64,000 nucleotides of DNA, from NCBI RefSeq assembly GCF_900250075.1, contig NZ_LT977071.1, positions 186,001 through 250,000 on the forward strand. The letters run 5' to 3'. Below are positions 1 through 8,807 of the stretch, one piece after another; position 1 is the stretch's first letter; each line of letters starts with the position of its first letter. The DNA is from Cupriavidus taiwanensis. GTDB taxonomy: Bacteria > Pseudomonadota > Gammaproteobacteria > Burkholderiales > Burkholderiaceae. The notes under the pieces were generated by a model. It was given only the letters and a program-made list of their open reading frames with translations. It was not told where the DNA came from and did no database searches. The position numbers and the translations under genes are program-made.

Positions 1-1018
1 GGGCGTGGCCGCAGACCGTATGGATCCCATACATCGCCTTGAACTCCCTGAATCGCGATCCATCGACAATGCGCGCAATCACTTCGCGCATGTCGACCGG
101 CGTCCGGGTGTCGGCGGGCATCAGTTCCAGCAGATCCTCGGCAGGCTTGAGCGGCTCGTCCCAGCTCTCGCCGCCCGGTGCCTCGCGCCAGCCGATCGTG
201 TCCATCACTTCGCGCAGGCGGGCAATGCCATCGAGGTCGTTGTCGGCCACGTGATCGGCGAGGCCTGAGACGCTGGCGTGCATGTCGGCCCCCCCGAGTT
301 CCTCGTCGGTGGCCTCTTCGCCCGTCGCGGCGCGCAGCAGCGACGGGCCGGCCAGGTATGCATGGGCTTGGCGCCGAACCATGATGACGTGGTCGGATAG
401 CCCCGGCAGGTAAGCGCCCCCGGCCGCCGAAGATCCATGGATGAGAGACACGACCGGCACGCCGGCTGCGGACAGCCGCGCCAGGTTGTAGAACATGCCG
501 CCACCCACGACAAAGCGTTCGACCCGATACTTGCGCAGGTTGCCGCCCGCGCTTTCCACTAACTGGACAAAAGGCAGCTTCTGGGCGAGCGCAATTTCCT
601 GTGCCCGAATCAGCTTCTGGCCGGTCAGCGCCTGCATCGCACCGGCACTGATGCCGGAATCGTTCACGGCGATCATGCAACGCACGCCTTCGATGAAGCC
701 AATGCCGACAATGAGTGCGGCGCCGGGTACGCTGGTGGACGGGTCCGGATTCTCGATCCCGCAATAGCCGCAAAGGGTCATGAGTTCGTAAAACGGCCGG
801 TCGGCGTCCAGCAGGTGCGCGAGCCGCTCGCGTGGCAGTAGCTTGCCTCGCGCGTGGAATGCGTCTGCCGCGCTTGCGGACTTGCTGACCGCCCGTTGCT
901 CCAGCTCGCGCACTTGGCTCAGCATAGCCAGCATGTGCTCGCGGTTGCGTTCTGCTGCGGACACCGTAGCGCGCACGCCCGGAATCGATGCCGCTTGAGT
1001 GAAACTGTTTTCGTCCAT
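1..1018 (-). CDS. Acyl-CoA carboxylase, carboxyltransferase (beta) subunit, 3' end outside window
   Basis: The frame is open from ATG 1018 to the left edge (339 codons seen). The family is usually about 530 residues, so roughly the last 190 are missing. Visible family signatures are ARGKLLPRERL near residue 60, ESAGGN near 155, the glycine-rich GGGMFYNLARLSAAG near 172 and GSSAAGGAYLPGLSDH near 195, which build the acyl-CoA oxyanion pocket. The protein would transfer carboxylate from biotin to an acyl-CoA such as propionyl-, methylcrotonyl- or geranyl-CoA; the substrate cannot be told. AAAGG lies just upstream of the ATG. It is the last visible gene of a minus-strand acyl-CoA cluster. No biotin carboxylase partner is in the window. 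Confidence 0.88.
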   Translation of the reverse strand, partial: MDENSFTQAASIPGVRATVSAAERNREHMLAMLSQVRELEQRAVSKSASAADAFHARGKLLPRERLAHLLDADRPFYELMTLCGYCGIENPDPSTSVPGAALIVGIGFIEGVRCMIAVNDSGISAGAMQALTGQKLIRAQEIALAQKLPFVQLVESAGGNLRKYRVERFVVGGGMFYNLARLSAAGVPVVSLIHGSSAAGGAYLPGLSDHVIMVRRQAHAYLAGPSLLRAATGEEATDEELGGADMHASVSGLADHVADNDLDGIARLREVMDTIGWREAPGGESWDEPLKPAEDLLELMPADTRTPVDMREVIARIVDGSRFREFKAMYGIHTVCGHA

Positions 1019-1346
1019 TTTCTGCCTTTATGACATCCTTTTTTGCTGGCTGGTACGAGAGTTCGAAGCAGGTCTGATGACTGGATGATGATCTGCCTGC
1101 ACCAGGAGTTCCAGTTAGAAATCCCTCCGGATTTAATAAGAGAATCTTATGTGTCGACGACATGCGCGGGAGCGACGGCATCGCACGCATCGGCGCGGCG
1201 AATCAGGTGCTGTGACGGAGGTGTGCGTGGAAAGCAAGAAGGACTGCCCAAGCGCAGAATCACCCAGGGCAGTGGCGACGCGAGACGGTCGCAGCCGCAC
1301 GCGGCGGTTGCGAATACCGGAACGCCGCAGGAAGCAACAGCAATAG
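1019..1346. other. Intergenic region, 328 bp
   Basis: No credible gene is seen on either strand. A short hairpin (AAATCC-CTCC-GGATTT, 1119-1134) lies between the CaiB-like gene and the carboxylase gene. It has no clear T-tract, so it is a weak terminator candidate at most. The carboxylase promoter may lie here. Confidence 0.4.
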
Positions 1347-2462
1347 TCAGGTCGCTTTCCAGGCGTCGCCAGGTTGGCCGGTGCCGATTGCGGCCATGAT
1401 CTCGCCAGTGTGCTGGCCGCGCCGTGGAATCGCGCCCGCCACCATGGCCTTGCCATCGAAACGCGGCGCGGGCGCAGCCTGCAGATGGCCCTCCGCCTGG
1501 AAGTAGACACCTCGCGCGGCCAGGTGCGGATGCCCGGCGGCCTCTTCCGGGCTCAGCACCGGGCCGAAACACACGTCGGTGTTTTCCAGCAGTGCGCACC
1601 ATTGCGCGCGCGTCTTGGTGGCAAAGAGTTCCTCAAAGTGCCTATGCAGCTCGGTCCAACGCTCGCGGTCCCATTGCCGGGCGAAACGCGGATCCTCGGT
1701 CAGCCCTAATTTTTCCAGCAGCAACGCGTAGAACTGCGGCTCGATCGAGCCGAGCGTGACGAACTTGCCGTCCGCGCAGCGATAGGTCGAATAGAAATGA
1801 GAGGCATCGTGGATATTGTTGCCGCGCTCGCCGGTGATGAAGCCCTTGCGGGCCGTCGACAGCAGCAACTGCAGCATATGGGCCGAGCCATCGACGATCG
1901 ATGCGTCGACGACGGTGCCCTTGCCCGTGGCGCGGGCATTGAGGATGCCCGAAAGCAATCCCACTGCCAGGTACAACGCACCGCCGCCGACATCGCCTAC
2001 CACCGTGATGGCCGATGATGGTGGCTCAACGGGCCCGCCCTGGTAATACATCGCGCCGGAGAGCGAAATGTAGTTGTTGTCGTGCCCGGCCGCCTGTGCC
2101 AGCGGACCGGTCTGGCCCCACCCCGTCATGCGCCCGTAGACAAGACGCGGGTTGCGCGCCAGGCAAACGTCCGGGCCCAGGCCCAGCCGCTCCATGACGC
2201 CCGGACGCATGCCCTCGATCAGCGCATCGGCATCCTGGACCAGCGCCAGCACGAGCTCGCGACCCTCGGCCGTCTTCAGGTCGGCGACCACTGAACGCTT
2301 GCCCCGGTTCAGCACATAGCCGTCCGCGGACGGCGCTGCGCCGTTGGCCGGCGTGGCGCGCTCCACCGCGATGACGTCGGCGCCGAGATCGGCAAGGTGC
2401 ATCGCGCAGAACGGGCCCGGGCCGATTCCGCAAATCTCGACGACTTTTACACCGGAAAGCAT
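1347..2462 (-). CDS. CaiB/BaiF-family protein, alpha-methylacyl-CoA racemase-like
   Basis: A 371-residue class III CoA-transferase-fold protein. The N-terminus (GVKVVEICGIGPGPFCAMHLADLGADVI) and the MTGWGQTGPLAQAAGHDNNY block match alpha-methylacyl-CoA racemases. GHDNNY supplies the His and VVGDVGGGALYL the Asp that act as the two-base pair in that family. The likely role is epimerising 2-methylacyl-CoA between R and S forms so that the neighbouring acyl-CoA dehydrogenase can act; a CoA-transferase role is the alternative. Length fits the racemase subgroup. It lies in the minus-strand acyl-CoA cluster, 123 bp from the next Bug gene. Confidence 0.82.
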   Translation of the reverse strand: MLSGVKVVEICGIGPGPFCAMHLADLGADVIAVERATPANGAAPSADGYVLNRGKRSVVADLKTAEGRELVLALVQDADALIEGMRPGVMERLGLGPDVCLARNPRLVYGRMTGWGQTGPLAQAAGHDNNYISLSGAMYYQGGPVEPPSSAITVVGDVGGGALYLAVGLLSGILNARATGKGTVVDASIVDGSAHMLQLLLSTARKGFITGERGNNIHDASHFYSTYRCADGKFVTLGSIEPQFYALLLEKLGLTEDPRFARQWDRERWTELHRHFEELFATKTRAQWCALLENTDVCFGPVLSPEEAAGHPHLAARGVYFQAEGHLQAAPAPRFDGKAMVAGAIPRRGQHTGEIMAAIGTGQPGDAWKAT

Positions 2463-2585
2463 GGGCAGTTCTCCTGAATCAGCATGAAGGTGGAGGTTTG
2501 GGACTGTATTTCGGAGCCTTTCCGCAGGGGCCTTGCCACGCCAGTCTCGCCCGAAACGACAGGGAGTCCTGGCGGGCGGTATCCT

Positions 2586-3578
2586 TCAGTCAAGCGTGAT
2601 GCGCGCCTCGCTGGCGATCCGTCCCCAGATCTCCGCATCGCGCCGCATCAGCTTCAGGAACGCCTCGGGCTCCAGCGTTCCCGGCTCCAGTCCCAGTTCG
2701 CGAATCGCGGTCTGCATCGCGGGCCTGGCCAGGATGGTCAGCACCGCGGTGGCAAGCTTGTCCCGCACCGGCTTCGGCGTGGCCGCGGGCACGAACAGGC
2801 CGTACCAGCCGTTGGGCTCGTAATCGCGATAGCCCAGTTCGGTGAACGTCGGCGCGTCCGGCAGCAGCTGCAGCCGACGCTCGCCCGTCACGGCCAGCAC
2901 CCTGATCTTCGGCGAGCTGAGCGCGGCCTTGCTGCTGGCCACATCCACAAACCCCGAGCTCACCTGCCCGCCCAGCAGGTCCTGGGCCAGCGGCGAGCCG
3001 CCCTTGTAGGCAACATGGGTCAGGTCCACCTTCGCCTGCATGCGCAGCAACTCGCCGTGCATGTGGGAGGAGGTCCCGTTGCCATAGGAGCCGTAGCTGA
3101 ACTTGCCTGGCCTGGCCCTGGCCTCGGCCACCAGCTCCCCCACGCTGCCGACGCCGGACGATACCGGCGCGACGAACACGTCCGACGAGAGCGCCAGGCG
3201 CGCCAGCGGAGCCAGGTCGCGGAAGGTATCGTAGGGCAGTGACTTGTACACGCCCTGCAATTGCACCAGCGGCGTCGCGCCCAACAGCAGCGTATAGCCG
3301 TCCGGCGCGGCCTTTGCCACCCCGCCTGTGCCGATCGTGCCGCTGGCACCCGGCTTGTTCTCGACCACCACCGGCTTGCCCCACATCGCCGTCAGCTCGC
3401 GGCCGAGCAGGCGGGCCAGGGTGTCGGATCCGCCGCCGGCCGGGAATGGCACGACCAGCCGGATGGGCTTCTGCGGATAGGCGAAACCATCGAGTGCATG
3501 ACTCAGGCCCGGCAGCGCTGCGAAGCAGGCGATCGCGAGCAGCGCGGCCCGCCGCCGCGGTGAAGTGATAACAGCCAT
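2586..3578 (-). CDS. Bug/TctC-family periplasmic solute-binding protein
   Basis: A 330-residue protein with a Sec signal peptide (RRRAALLAIACFAALPGLSHA) and the family core: YPQKPIRLVVPFPAGGGSDTLAR, then GASGTIGTGGVAKAAPDGYTLL, then HVAYKGGSPLAQDLLGGQV. Such proteins bind carboxylates in the periplasm for TctAB-type transporters or for sensing. No tctA or tctB is nearby. The start has GGAGA seven bases upstream. Its position inside an acyl-CoA operon suggests it captures the acid that the cluster degrades, which is inference. Confidence 0.88.
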   Translation of the reverse strand: MAVITSPRRRAALLAIACFAALPGLSHALDGFAYPQKPIRLVVPFPAGGGSDTLARLLGRELTAMWGKPVVVENKPGASGTIGTGGVAKAAPDGYTLLLGATPLVQLQGVYKSLPYDTFRDLAPLARLALSSDVFVAPVSSGVGSVGELVAEARARPGKFSYGSYGNGTSSHMHGELLRMQAKVDLTHVAYKGGSPLAQDLLGGQVSSGFVDVASSKAALSSPKIRVLAVTGERRLQLLPDAPTFTELGYRDYEPNGWYGLFVPAATPKPVRDKLATAVLTILARPAMQTAIRELGLEPGTLEPEAFLKLMRRDAEIWGRIASEARITLD

Positions 3579-3604
3579 GGACGTCTCCTCAGATCAGGAT
3601 CGGG

Positions 3605-4015
3605 TCAGTCGATCAGTTCGAACTGCGGCAGGCTCACGTCTTCGCTCGCCTTCTCGAACACCACGCGCACCCGCTTGCCGATGGCGACGGCCTCGGGCGA
3701 TGCGTTGAGGATGTTCGCCATCATCCGCACGCCCTCGTCCAGTTCGACGATGGCAACCACATAGGGCAGCCGCGCCTTCATGAAGGCGTTGGGGGCACGG
3801 TGGTTGACCGTAAAGGTGTAGATCGAGCCGAATGCGGAGACCTCGGCCCATTCCACCTGGTCCGACCCGCACGCCACGCACAGAGTGCGCGGATAGAACT
3901 GGCGGTGGCCGCAGGCGCGGCAGCCTTGCACCACAAGGCGGCCCTGCGCCGCGGCTTGCCAGTAGCCTGTGGTGATCTCAGTGGGACGCGGCAGGGGACG
4001 TTGTGCTTCGCTCAT
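3605..4015 (-). CDS. DUF35 Zn-ribbon/OB-fold acyl-CoA-associated protein
   Basis: A 136-residue protein with a rubredoxin-like zinc ribbon near residues 33-48 (CRACGHRQFYPRTLCVACG, two CxxC pairs), followed by an OB-fold half with FTVNHRAP. DUF35 proteins bind CoA esters and form obligate complexes with thiolase-like partners. In steroid side-chain degradation a DUF35 domain activates the Ltp2 retro-aldolase. Here it lies directly downstream of a thiolase-like gene, separated by 3 bp, so the two products very probably form a complex. Confidence 0.85.
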   Translation of the reverse strand: MSEAQRPLPRPTEITTGYWQAAAQGRLVVQGCRACGHRQFYPRTLCVACGSDQVEWAEVSAFGSIYTFTVNHRAPNAFMKARLPYVVAIVELDEGVRMMANILNASPEAVAIGKRVRVVFEKASEDVSLPQFELID

Positions 4016-4018
4016 GCT

Positions 4019-5179
4019 TCAGACTCCGAGGATCATGGTGGTGTTGCAGGAGAAGACGAGTCCCGGCGCATGGCACAGCGCCAGTTCGGCGCCGGGCAAC
4101 TGCCGCTCGCCGCACTCGCCGCGCAGCTGGCGCACGGCCTCGATCAGCACGAACATGCCGAACATGCCCGGATGCCCGTAGGACAGTCCGCCGCCCGAGG
4201 TGTTGATCGGGAAGCGGCCACCCGGCCCCAGCGCGCCGTCGGCGACAAACGCCCCGCCCTCGCCACGCTGGCAGAAGCCGAGTTCTTCCAGCGACTGGAT
4301 GACGCCAATGGTGAAGTGGTCGTAGATCTGCACCACGTCGATATCGTCGCGGGTCACGCCGGCCATGCGGAACGCTTCATCCGCCGTCTGAGCAACGCGG
4401 GTGTCGAGCCAGTCGGCCGTATTGAAGGGGGTGTAGTGGTGCGAGAAGGTCTCGGCCGCGCCCATCACGTAGACAGGCTTCGACTTCAGGTCGCGTGCAC
4501 GATCGGCGGAGGTGATGATCAGCGCGCCACCGCCATCGGTGACGAGGCAGCAATCGCGCGTACGCAGCGGCGATGCGATGACGGGCGACGTCATGACCTC
4601 TTCAATGCTGGTTTCCTCCCTTCGGTACGCCTTGGGATTGAGCTGTGCCCAGCGCCGCGCCGCCACTGCCACCTCGGCAAGGTCCCTGGTCGTGGTGCCG
4701 TAGCGATGCATGTGCAACTGGGCGACCATCGCGTAATAGCCGACCGGGCTGAGCTGGCCATAGGGCGCGATGAACTGTCCACGCGGTGAGTCCGGTGTAT
4801 CCGCGGCGACGGCGCCACTCTTGCGCGAGCCGTCGGACAGTTGCGTACTGCCATAGGTCACCAGCGCCACCGAACACATGCCGGCGGCAATGGCCGCCAT
4901 CGCATGACGGATGTGCATCAGGTTGGACATGCCACCGACGTTACTGGAGTCGACGTACCGTGGCTGGATGCCGAGGTATTCGGCCAGCTGCACGGTGGCA
5001 AAGCGGTCATCGGTATGCGCGAACACGGCATCCACATCGCGCAGCGACAGCCCCGCGTCCTGCAGGGCCAGCCGCGCGGCCTGCGCCTGCAACTCCAGTG
5101 CCGTCTTGCCGGGCACCTTGCCCAGGTCGGATTCCGCGGCACCGACGATGGCGACCGAGCGAGAAAGGTTCTTGGTCAT
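4019..5179 (-). CDS. Thiolase-like (SCPx/Ltp2-type) protein, nucleophilic Cys absent
   Basis: 386 residues from ATG 5179, chosen because family homology begins there (SVAIVGAAESDLGK). The thiolase fold is indicated by YDHFTIGVIQSLEELGF and INTSGGGLSYGHPG. At the position where thiolases carry the nucleophilic Cys (N-x-C-S-T-G) this protein has SSNVGGMSN with no Cys. The C-terminal block reads SCNTTMILG instead of C-x-G-G-G. It may therefore be a retro-aldolase like Ltp2 rather than a classical thiolase. The DUF35 gene 3 bp downstream is the expected partner. The SCPx-like gene at 15266 keeps its Cys, a useful contrast. Confidence 0.8.
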   Translation of the reverse strand: MTKNLSRSVAIVGAAESDLGKVPGKTALELQAQAARLALQDAGLSLRDVDAVFAHTDDRFATVQLAEYLGIQPRYVDSSNVGGMSNLMHIRHAMAAIAAGMCSVALVTYGSTQLSDGSRKSGAVAADTPDSPRGQFIAPYGQLSPVGYYAMVAQLHMHRYGTTTRDLAEVAVAARRWAQLNPKAYRREETSIEEVMTSPVIASPLRTRDCCLVTDGGGALIITSADRARDLKSKPVYVMGAAETFSHHYTPFNTADWLDTRVAQTADEAFRMAGVTRDDIDVVQIYDHFTIGVIQSLEELGFCQRGEGGAFVADGALGPGGRFPINTSGGGLSYGHPGMFGMFVLIEAVRQLRGECGERQLPGAELALCHAPGLVFSCNTTMILGV

Positions 5180-5186
5180 GGTGAAT

Positions 5187-6347
5187 TCAGAGTGCGCGCG
5201 CGATGACTTCGCGCATGATTTCGGCCGAACCGCCGTAGATCCGGTTCGGGCGCACGTCGGTGTAGGCACGGGCGATGGGGTATTCGCGCATATAGCCGTA
5301 GCCGCCAAAGAACTGCATCAGGTCATCGATGGCGCGCGTGGCCTCGCCGGCCCAGAATTTGGCCATGGCAGCGCCATCCGGCGTCAGCGTGCCGGCCAGG
5401 TATTGTTCAAGGCAGCTGTCGACGAAGGCACGCGTGGCACACGCATGCGTCTTGATTTCGGCCAGGCGGAAGCGAATGAACTGGTTGTCGATCAGCGCCT
5501 TGTCGAAGGCACGGCGTTCCTTGACATGCGCAATGGTCCAGTCAAGCGCCACCTCCAGCGCCACGGCGCAACGCAAGGCGATCAGCAGGCGCTCACGCAC
5601 CAGCCCGCTCATGGCGTAGCCGAAGCCGGCATTGCGCTCCCCGACCAGCATGTCGTCCGGCACGAAGACGTCCTCAAAGAAGAGTTCAGCGGTGTCCTGG
5701 GCTTTCTGGCCGATCTTGTCCAACAGACGGCCGCGGCTGAAACCGGGGCTGGTGGTGTCGACCCAGAACAGGCTGATGCCGCGCGCACCGGCGGCCGGCT
5801 CTGTCTTGGCGAATACCAGCACACGGTCAGCGTGGTAGCCATTGGTGATAAAGGTCTTCTGGCCGTTGAGCCGGTAACCACCATCCACCTTGACAGCGCT
5901 GGTGCGGATGGCCTTCAGGTCGCTGCCCGCCCCCGGCTCGGTCATCGCGATCGATCCAACCACATCGCCGCTGGCCATGCGCGGCAGGAACTCACGCTTC
6001 TGCGCCTCGGTGCCGAACTCCAGCAGGTACGGCGCGACGTTCTCCGAGTGCGTGGTGAACCCGGTCACGCCGCTGGCCAGGGCCCGGGCGATCTCTTCCA
6101 CCACGATGGCGCTGTGCAGGAAGTCGCCGCCGGCACCGCAGTAGGCTTCGGGCAAGCCGGGGCACAGCAGGCCGTGGGCGCCGGCATCGCGCCAGACATC
6201 CCGCGGCACCAGGCCGGCGGCTTCCCATTCGGCGTGTCCGGGCATGACCTTGTCAGCCAGGAAACGGGCGACGCTGTCGCGATACATCTCGTGCTCCGGC
6301 GCAAACATCTTGCGCGGCGCGTGGTAGCTGGCTTCTTGTCGGGACAT
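5187..6347 (-). CDS. Acyl-CoA dehydrogenase
   Basis: 386 residues from ATG 6347, preferred because an earlier start would run into the ligase gene and the family N-terminus begins at APEHEMYRDSVARFL. FAD- and substrate-binding blocks are visible: SIAMTEPGAGSDL, GYRLNGQKTFITNG and the C-terminal QFFGGYGYMREYPIARAYTDVRPNRIYGGSAEIM. The enzyme would introduce the 2,3-double bond into the CoA ester and pass electrons to ETF. It lies 7 bp from the thiolase-like gene, clearly in the same operon. A paralogue occurs at 16488. Confidence 0.9.
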   Translation of the reverse strand: MSRQEASYHAPRKMFAPEHEMYRDSVARFLADKVMPGHAEWEAAGLVPRDVWRDAGAHGLLCPGLPEAYCGAGGDFLHSAIVVEEIARALASGVTGFTTHSENVAPYLLEFGTEAQKREFLPRMASGDVVGSIAMTEPGAGSDLKAIRTSAVKVDGGYRLNGQKTFITNGYHADRVLVFAKTEPAAGARGISLFWVDTTSPGFSRGRLLDKIGQKAQDTAELFFEDVFVPDDMLVGERNAGFGYAMSGLVRERLLIALRCAVALEVALDWTIAHVKERRAFDKALIDNQFIRFRLAEIKTHACATRAFVDSCLEQYLAGTLTPDGAAMAKFWAGEATRAIDDLMQFFGGYGYMREYPIARAYTDVRPNRIYGGSAEIMREVIARAL

Positions 6348-6361
6348 GGCATCAGTTGCGC

Positions 6362-7903
6362 TCAATGCGCGATTCGGTTTTCGGTTGGCCAGTAGCTGGC
6401 CTTGACGGCGCGCTTGAGCAGCTTGCCGGTTTCGGTGCGCGGCAGCGCCGCGACGAAATCGACCGAGCGCGGGCATTTGATCGGGGAGATCCTGCTGCGG
6501 CAAAGCGCGATCAGTTCTTCGGCCAGGACCGGCGACGCGCGCTCAGGCTCGTGCAACTGGACCACCGCCTTCACTTCCTCGCCGAATTCGGTATTCGGCA
6601 CGCCGACCACCGCCACGTCGAAGACCGCCGGATGGCTCATCAGCACGTTCTCGGATTCCTGCGGATAGATGTTGACGCCGCCCGAGACAATGGTGTTGGC
6701 AAGGCGGTCCGTGAGGTAAAGGAAGCCATCGGCATCGACGTAGCCGATGTCCCCATAGGTGGCCCACCCACGGTCGTTATAGGCCTCCCGGGTTTTCTCC
6801 GGATCATTGTGGTAGGCAAAGGTCCCGCCGCCGGAGAAGTAGACCACGCCGGTCTGGCCCTGCGGCACTTCATTGCCATCGTCGCCGACGATGTGTACCT
6901 GCCCGAACTCGGGCCGTCCGACCGACCCCTTGTGCGCAAGCCATTCCATTGAGTCCAGCGAGGTGCGACCGACCAGTTCGGTGCCGCTGTAGAACTCATA
7001 GAGGATCGGCCCCCACCAGTCGATCATCTGCTGCTTGACTGAGATCGGACACGGCGCGGCGGCGTGGATCGCATAGCGCATGGTGGACAGGTCGAAGCGC
7101 TCGCGCTCCGCCGCAGTCAGTCGCAGCAAGCGCACGAACATGGTCGGCACCCACTGGCTATGGGTCACGCCGTAGCGCGCGATCGCATCCAGCGCCGCCA
7201 GCGGCTCGAACTTCTCCATCAGGATCGAGGTGCCACCGGCGTGCATCGTGGCCATGTTCCAGCGCACCGGGGCAGTGTGATAGAACGGCGCGGTCGACAG
7301 ATAGACCGTGTCGCGGTCCAGTGACTTCCAGCCCAGGCGAGCGTCGTCACCGGTGCGGAAGAAGGCGTTGGCGCCTTGCAGTGGACGCTTGATGCCCTTG
7401 GGCCTGCCCGTGGTGCCGGACGAATATGAGAAGTCAGTTCCCTCCACCGTGCGCGGCAACGTGACATCGGCCGGCATCTGCTCCAGCCACGCTTCATAGT
7501 TGCTGTAGCCCGGCTCGCTCCCATCCAGAAGCACGCGCGTGACCCGAAGCGATGCCAGCGCGCCGGGGGCAAGGTCGCCAAGGGTCTGCGCCGAGCAGAA
7601 CAGTACCCGGGCGCCACAGTCCTGCACGATGTACTCCACCTCGTCGGCTTTCAGGTGACGGCTGATCGTGGTGTAGTACAAGCCGATCCGGTGCGCGGCC
7701 CAAAGGATCTCGAAATAGCGGACATGGTTCTCCAGCAGCACGGCAATGCCGTCGCCCTCGCGCAGACCGGCAGCCAGCAGTGCGGCAGCGCACCGGCGCG
7801 AACGCTGCTCCAGTTCGGCCCACCTCACCGCCTGGCCGGACGGCACCATGCGGTAGGCAACCCGGTCGGGGGTGGCACGGGCGAATTGCTCGATCACTGA
7901 CAT
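6362..7903 (-). CDS. AMP-dependent acyl-CoA synthetase
   Basis: 513 residues with the ANL superfamily motifs: P-loop YSSGTTGRPKG near residue 177, YEFYSGTE near 300, the YGDIGYVDADGFLYLTDR hinge region and a C-terminal PRTETGKLLKR lysine. It activates a carboxylic acid to its CoA thioester with ATP, the entry step of the cluster. Substrate is not evident. A paralogue (11722-13272) starts the second cluster. The gene ends 14 bp before the dehydrogenase start. Confidence 0.9.
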   Translation of the reverse strand: MSVIEQFARATPDRVAYRMVPSGQAVRWAELEQRSRRCAAALLAAGLREGDGIAVLLENHVRYFEILWAAHRIGLYYTTISRHLKADEVEYIVQDCGARVLFCSAQTLGDLAPGALASLRVTRVLLDGSEPGYSNYEAWLEQMPADVTLPRTVEGTDFSYSSGTTGRPKGIKRPLQGANAFFRTGDDARLGWKSLDRDTVYLSTAPFYHTAPVRWNMATMHAGGTSILMEKFEPLAALDAIARYGVTHSQWVPTMFVRLLRLTAAERERFDLSTMRYAIHAAAPCPISVKQQMIDWWGPILYEFYSGTELVGRTSLDSMEWLAHKGSVGRPEFGQVHIVGDDGNEVPQGQTGVVYFSGGGTFAYHNDPEKTREAYNDRGWATYGDIGYVDADGFLYLTDRLANTIVSGGVNIYPQESENVLMSHPAVFDVAVVGVPNTEFGEEVKAVVQLHEPERASPVLAEELIALCRSRISPIKCPRSVDFVAALPRTETGKLLKRAVKASYWPTENRIAH

Positions 7904-7916
7904 CTTGACTCCTTGA

Positions 7917-8789
7917 TTACGGATGCAGGTCGGCGACGCCGTGGCTCAGCACCACCACATTGCGCTCGTCGGCGAGCGCACGGAACCGGACCTGCCCTTC
8001 GCCGCGCCACATCTCCACGCGCAGCGTTTCACCAGGCACGAATGGCGATGAAAAGCGCACCGAAAGGCTGGCCAGGCGCGATGAATCCCCACCGCAAGCC
8101 TGCTTCAGCAGCGCCCGGCATGCCATGCCGTAAGTGCAAAGGCCATGCAGGATCGGCCGCTCGAAGCCTGCCTGCCGGGCGGCGGCGGGCAGTACGTGGA
8201 TGGGATTGCGATCGCCATTGAGGCGGTACAGCAAGGCCGCTGAAGGCTGGGTCGGCATCGACATGATCATGTCAGGCGCGCGCTCCGGCACCGCCGGCAG
8301 TGGCTCGGGCGGTGCATCGCCGGGCGTGGCGGCGCAAGCAAAGCCACCATCTGCCCGGCAGAACGAGACATGCTCGACGGTCGCCAGCAACTCGCCGCTG
8401 GCCTGGTCCTCGATGCGCCGCTCAGTGACCACCAGCGCGCCCTTGCCGGCGCCCTTGTCCACCACGCGGCTGACGCGCGTCTGGCTGCGTACCGCGCCAG
8501 ACGCCGCGGGCACTGCAAAAAAGCGCATCCGGTGCTCGCCGTGCAGAATCTGCATCCAGTCGATGCCCGTACCCGGGTCGCTTGCCCATGCACCTGGCGC
8601 GCCGACGGTGGCGAGGAAGGTGGGCACCACGCTCAGTCCTTCCTCAAAGACAAAGGGCAAGTCCGCCTCGTCCATCGGATCGGTGCCAAAGCCGAGGCTC
8701 AGCGCATAGCGAATGTTGTCATTCGCCGCATAGTTGGAAATCTGGTCAAAAAACGCCCACGAGCGCAGGCGGTGATAGTCGATGGCCAT
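7917..8789 (-). CDS. MaoC-type enoyl-CoA hydratase 2 (two hot-dog domains)
   Basis: 290 residues with an N-terminal hot-dog domain and a C-terminal catalytic hydratase-2 domain. The signature YRLNGDRNPIHVLPAAARQAGFERPILHGLCTYG (residues about 187-220) contains the conserved Asp and His dyad. This layout matches the hydratase half of peroxisomal multifunctional enzyme 2. It would hydrate a trans-2-enoyl-CoA to the (R)-3-hydroxyacyl-CoA. The next gene encodes the matching SDR half, so the pair amounts to a split MFE-2. Confidence 0.85.
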   Translation of the reverse strand: MAIDYHRLRSWAFFDQISNYAANDNIRYALSLGFGTDPMDEADLPFVFEEGLSVVPTFLATVGAPGAWASDPGTGIDWMQILHGEHRMRFFAVPAASGAVRSQTRVSRVVDKGAGKGALVVTERRIEDQASGELLATVEHVSFCRADGGFACAATPGDAPPEPLPAVPERAPDMIMSMPTQPSAALLYRLNGDRNPIHVLPAAARQAGFERPILHGLCTYGMACRALLKQACGGDSSRLASLSVRFSSPFVPGETLRVEMWRGEGQVRFRALADERNVVVLSHGVADLHP

Positions 8790-8807
8790 CGCTGCGTACC
8801 TCCGTTC

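Noticed and set aside
1119-1134. Hairpin as rho-independent terminator
   Set aside because: Six-bp stem without a T-tract on either strand; kept only as a note.
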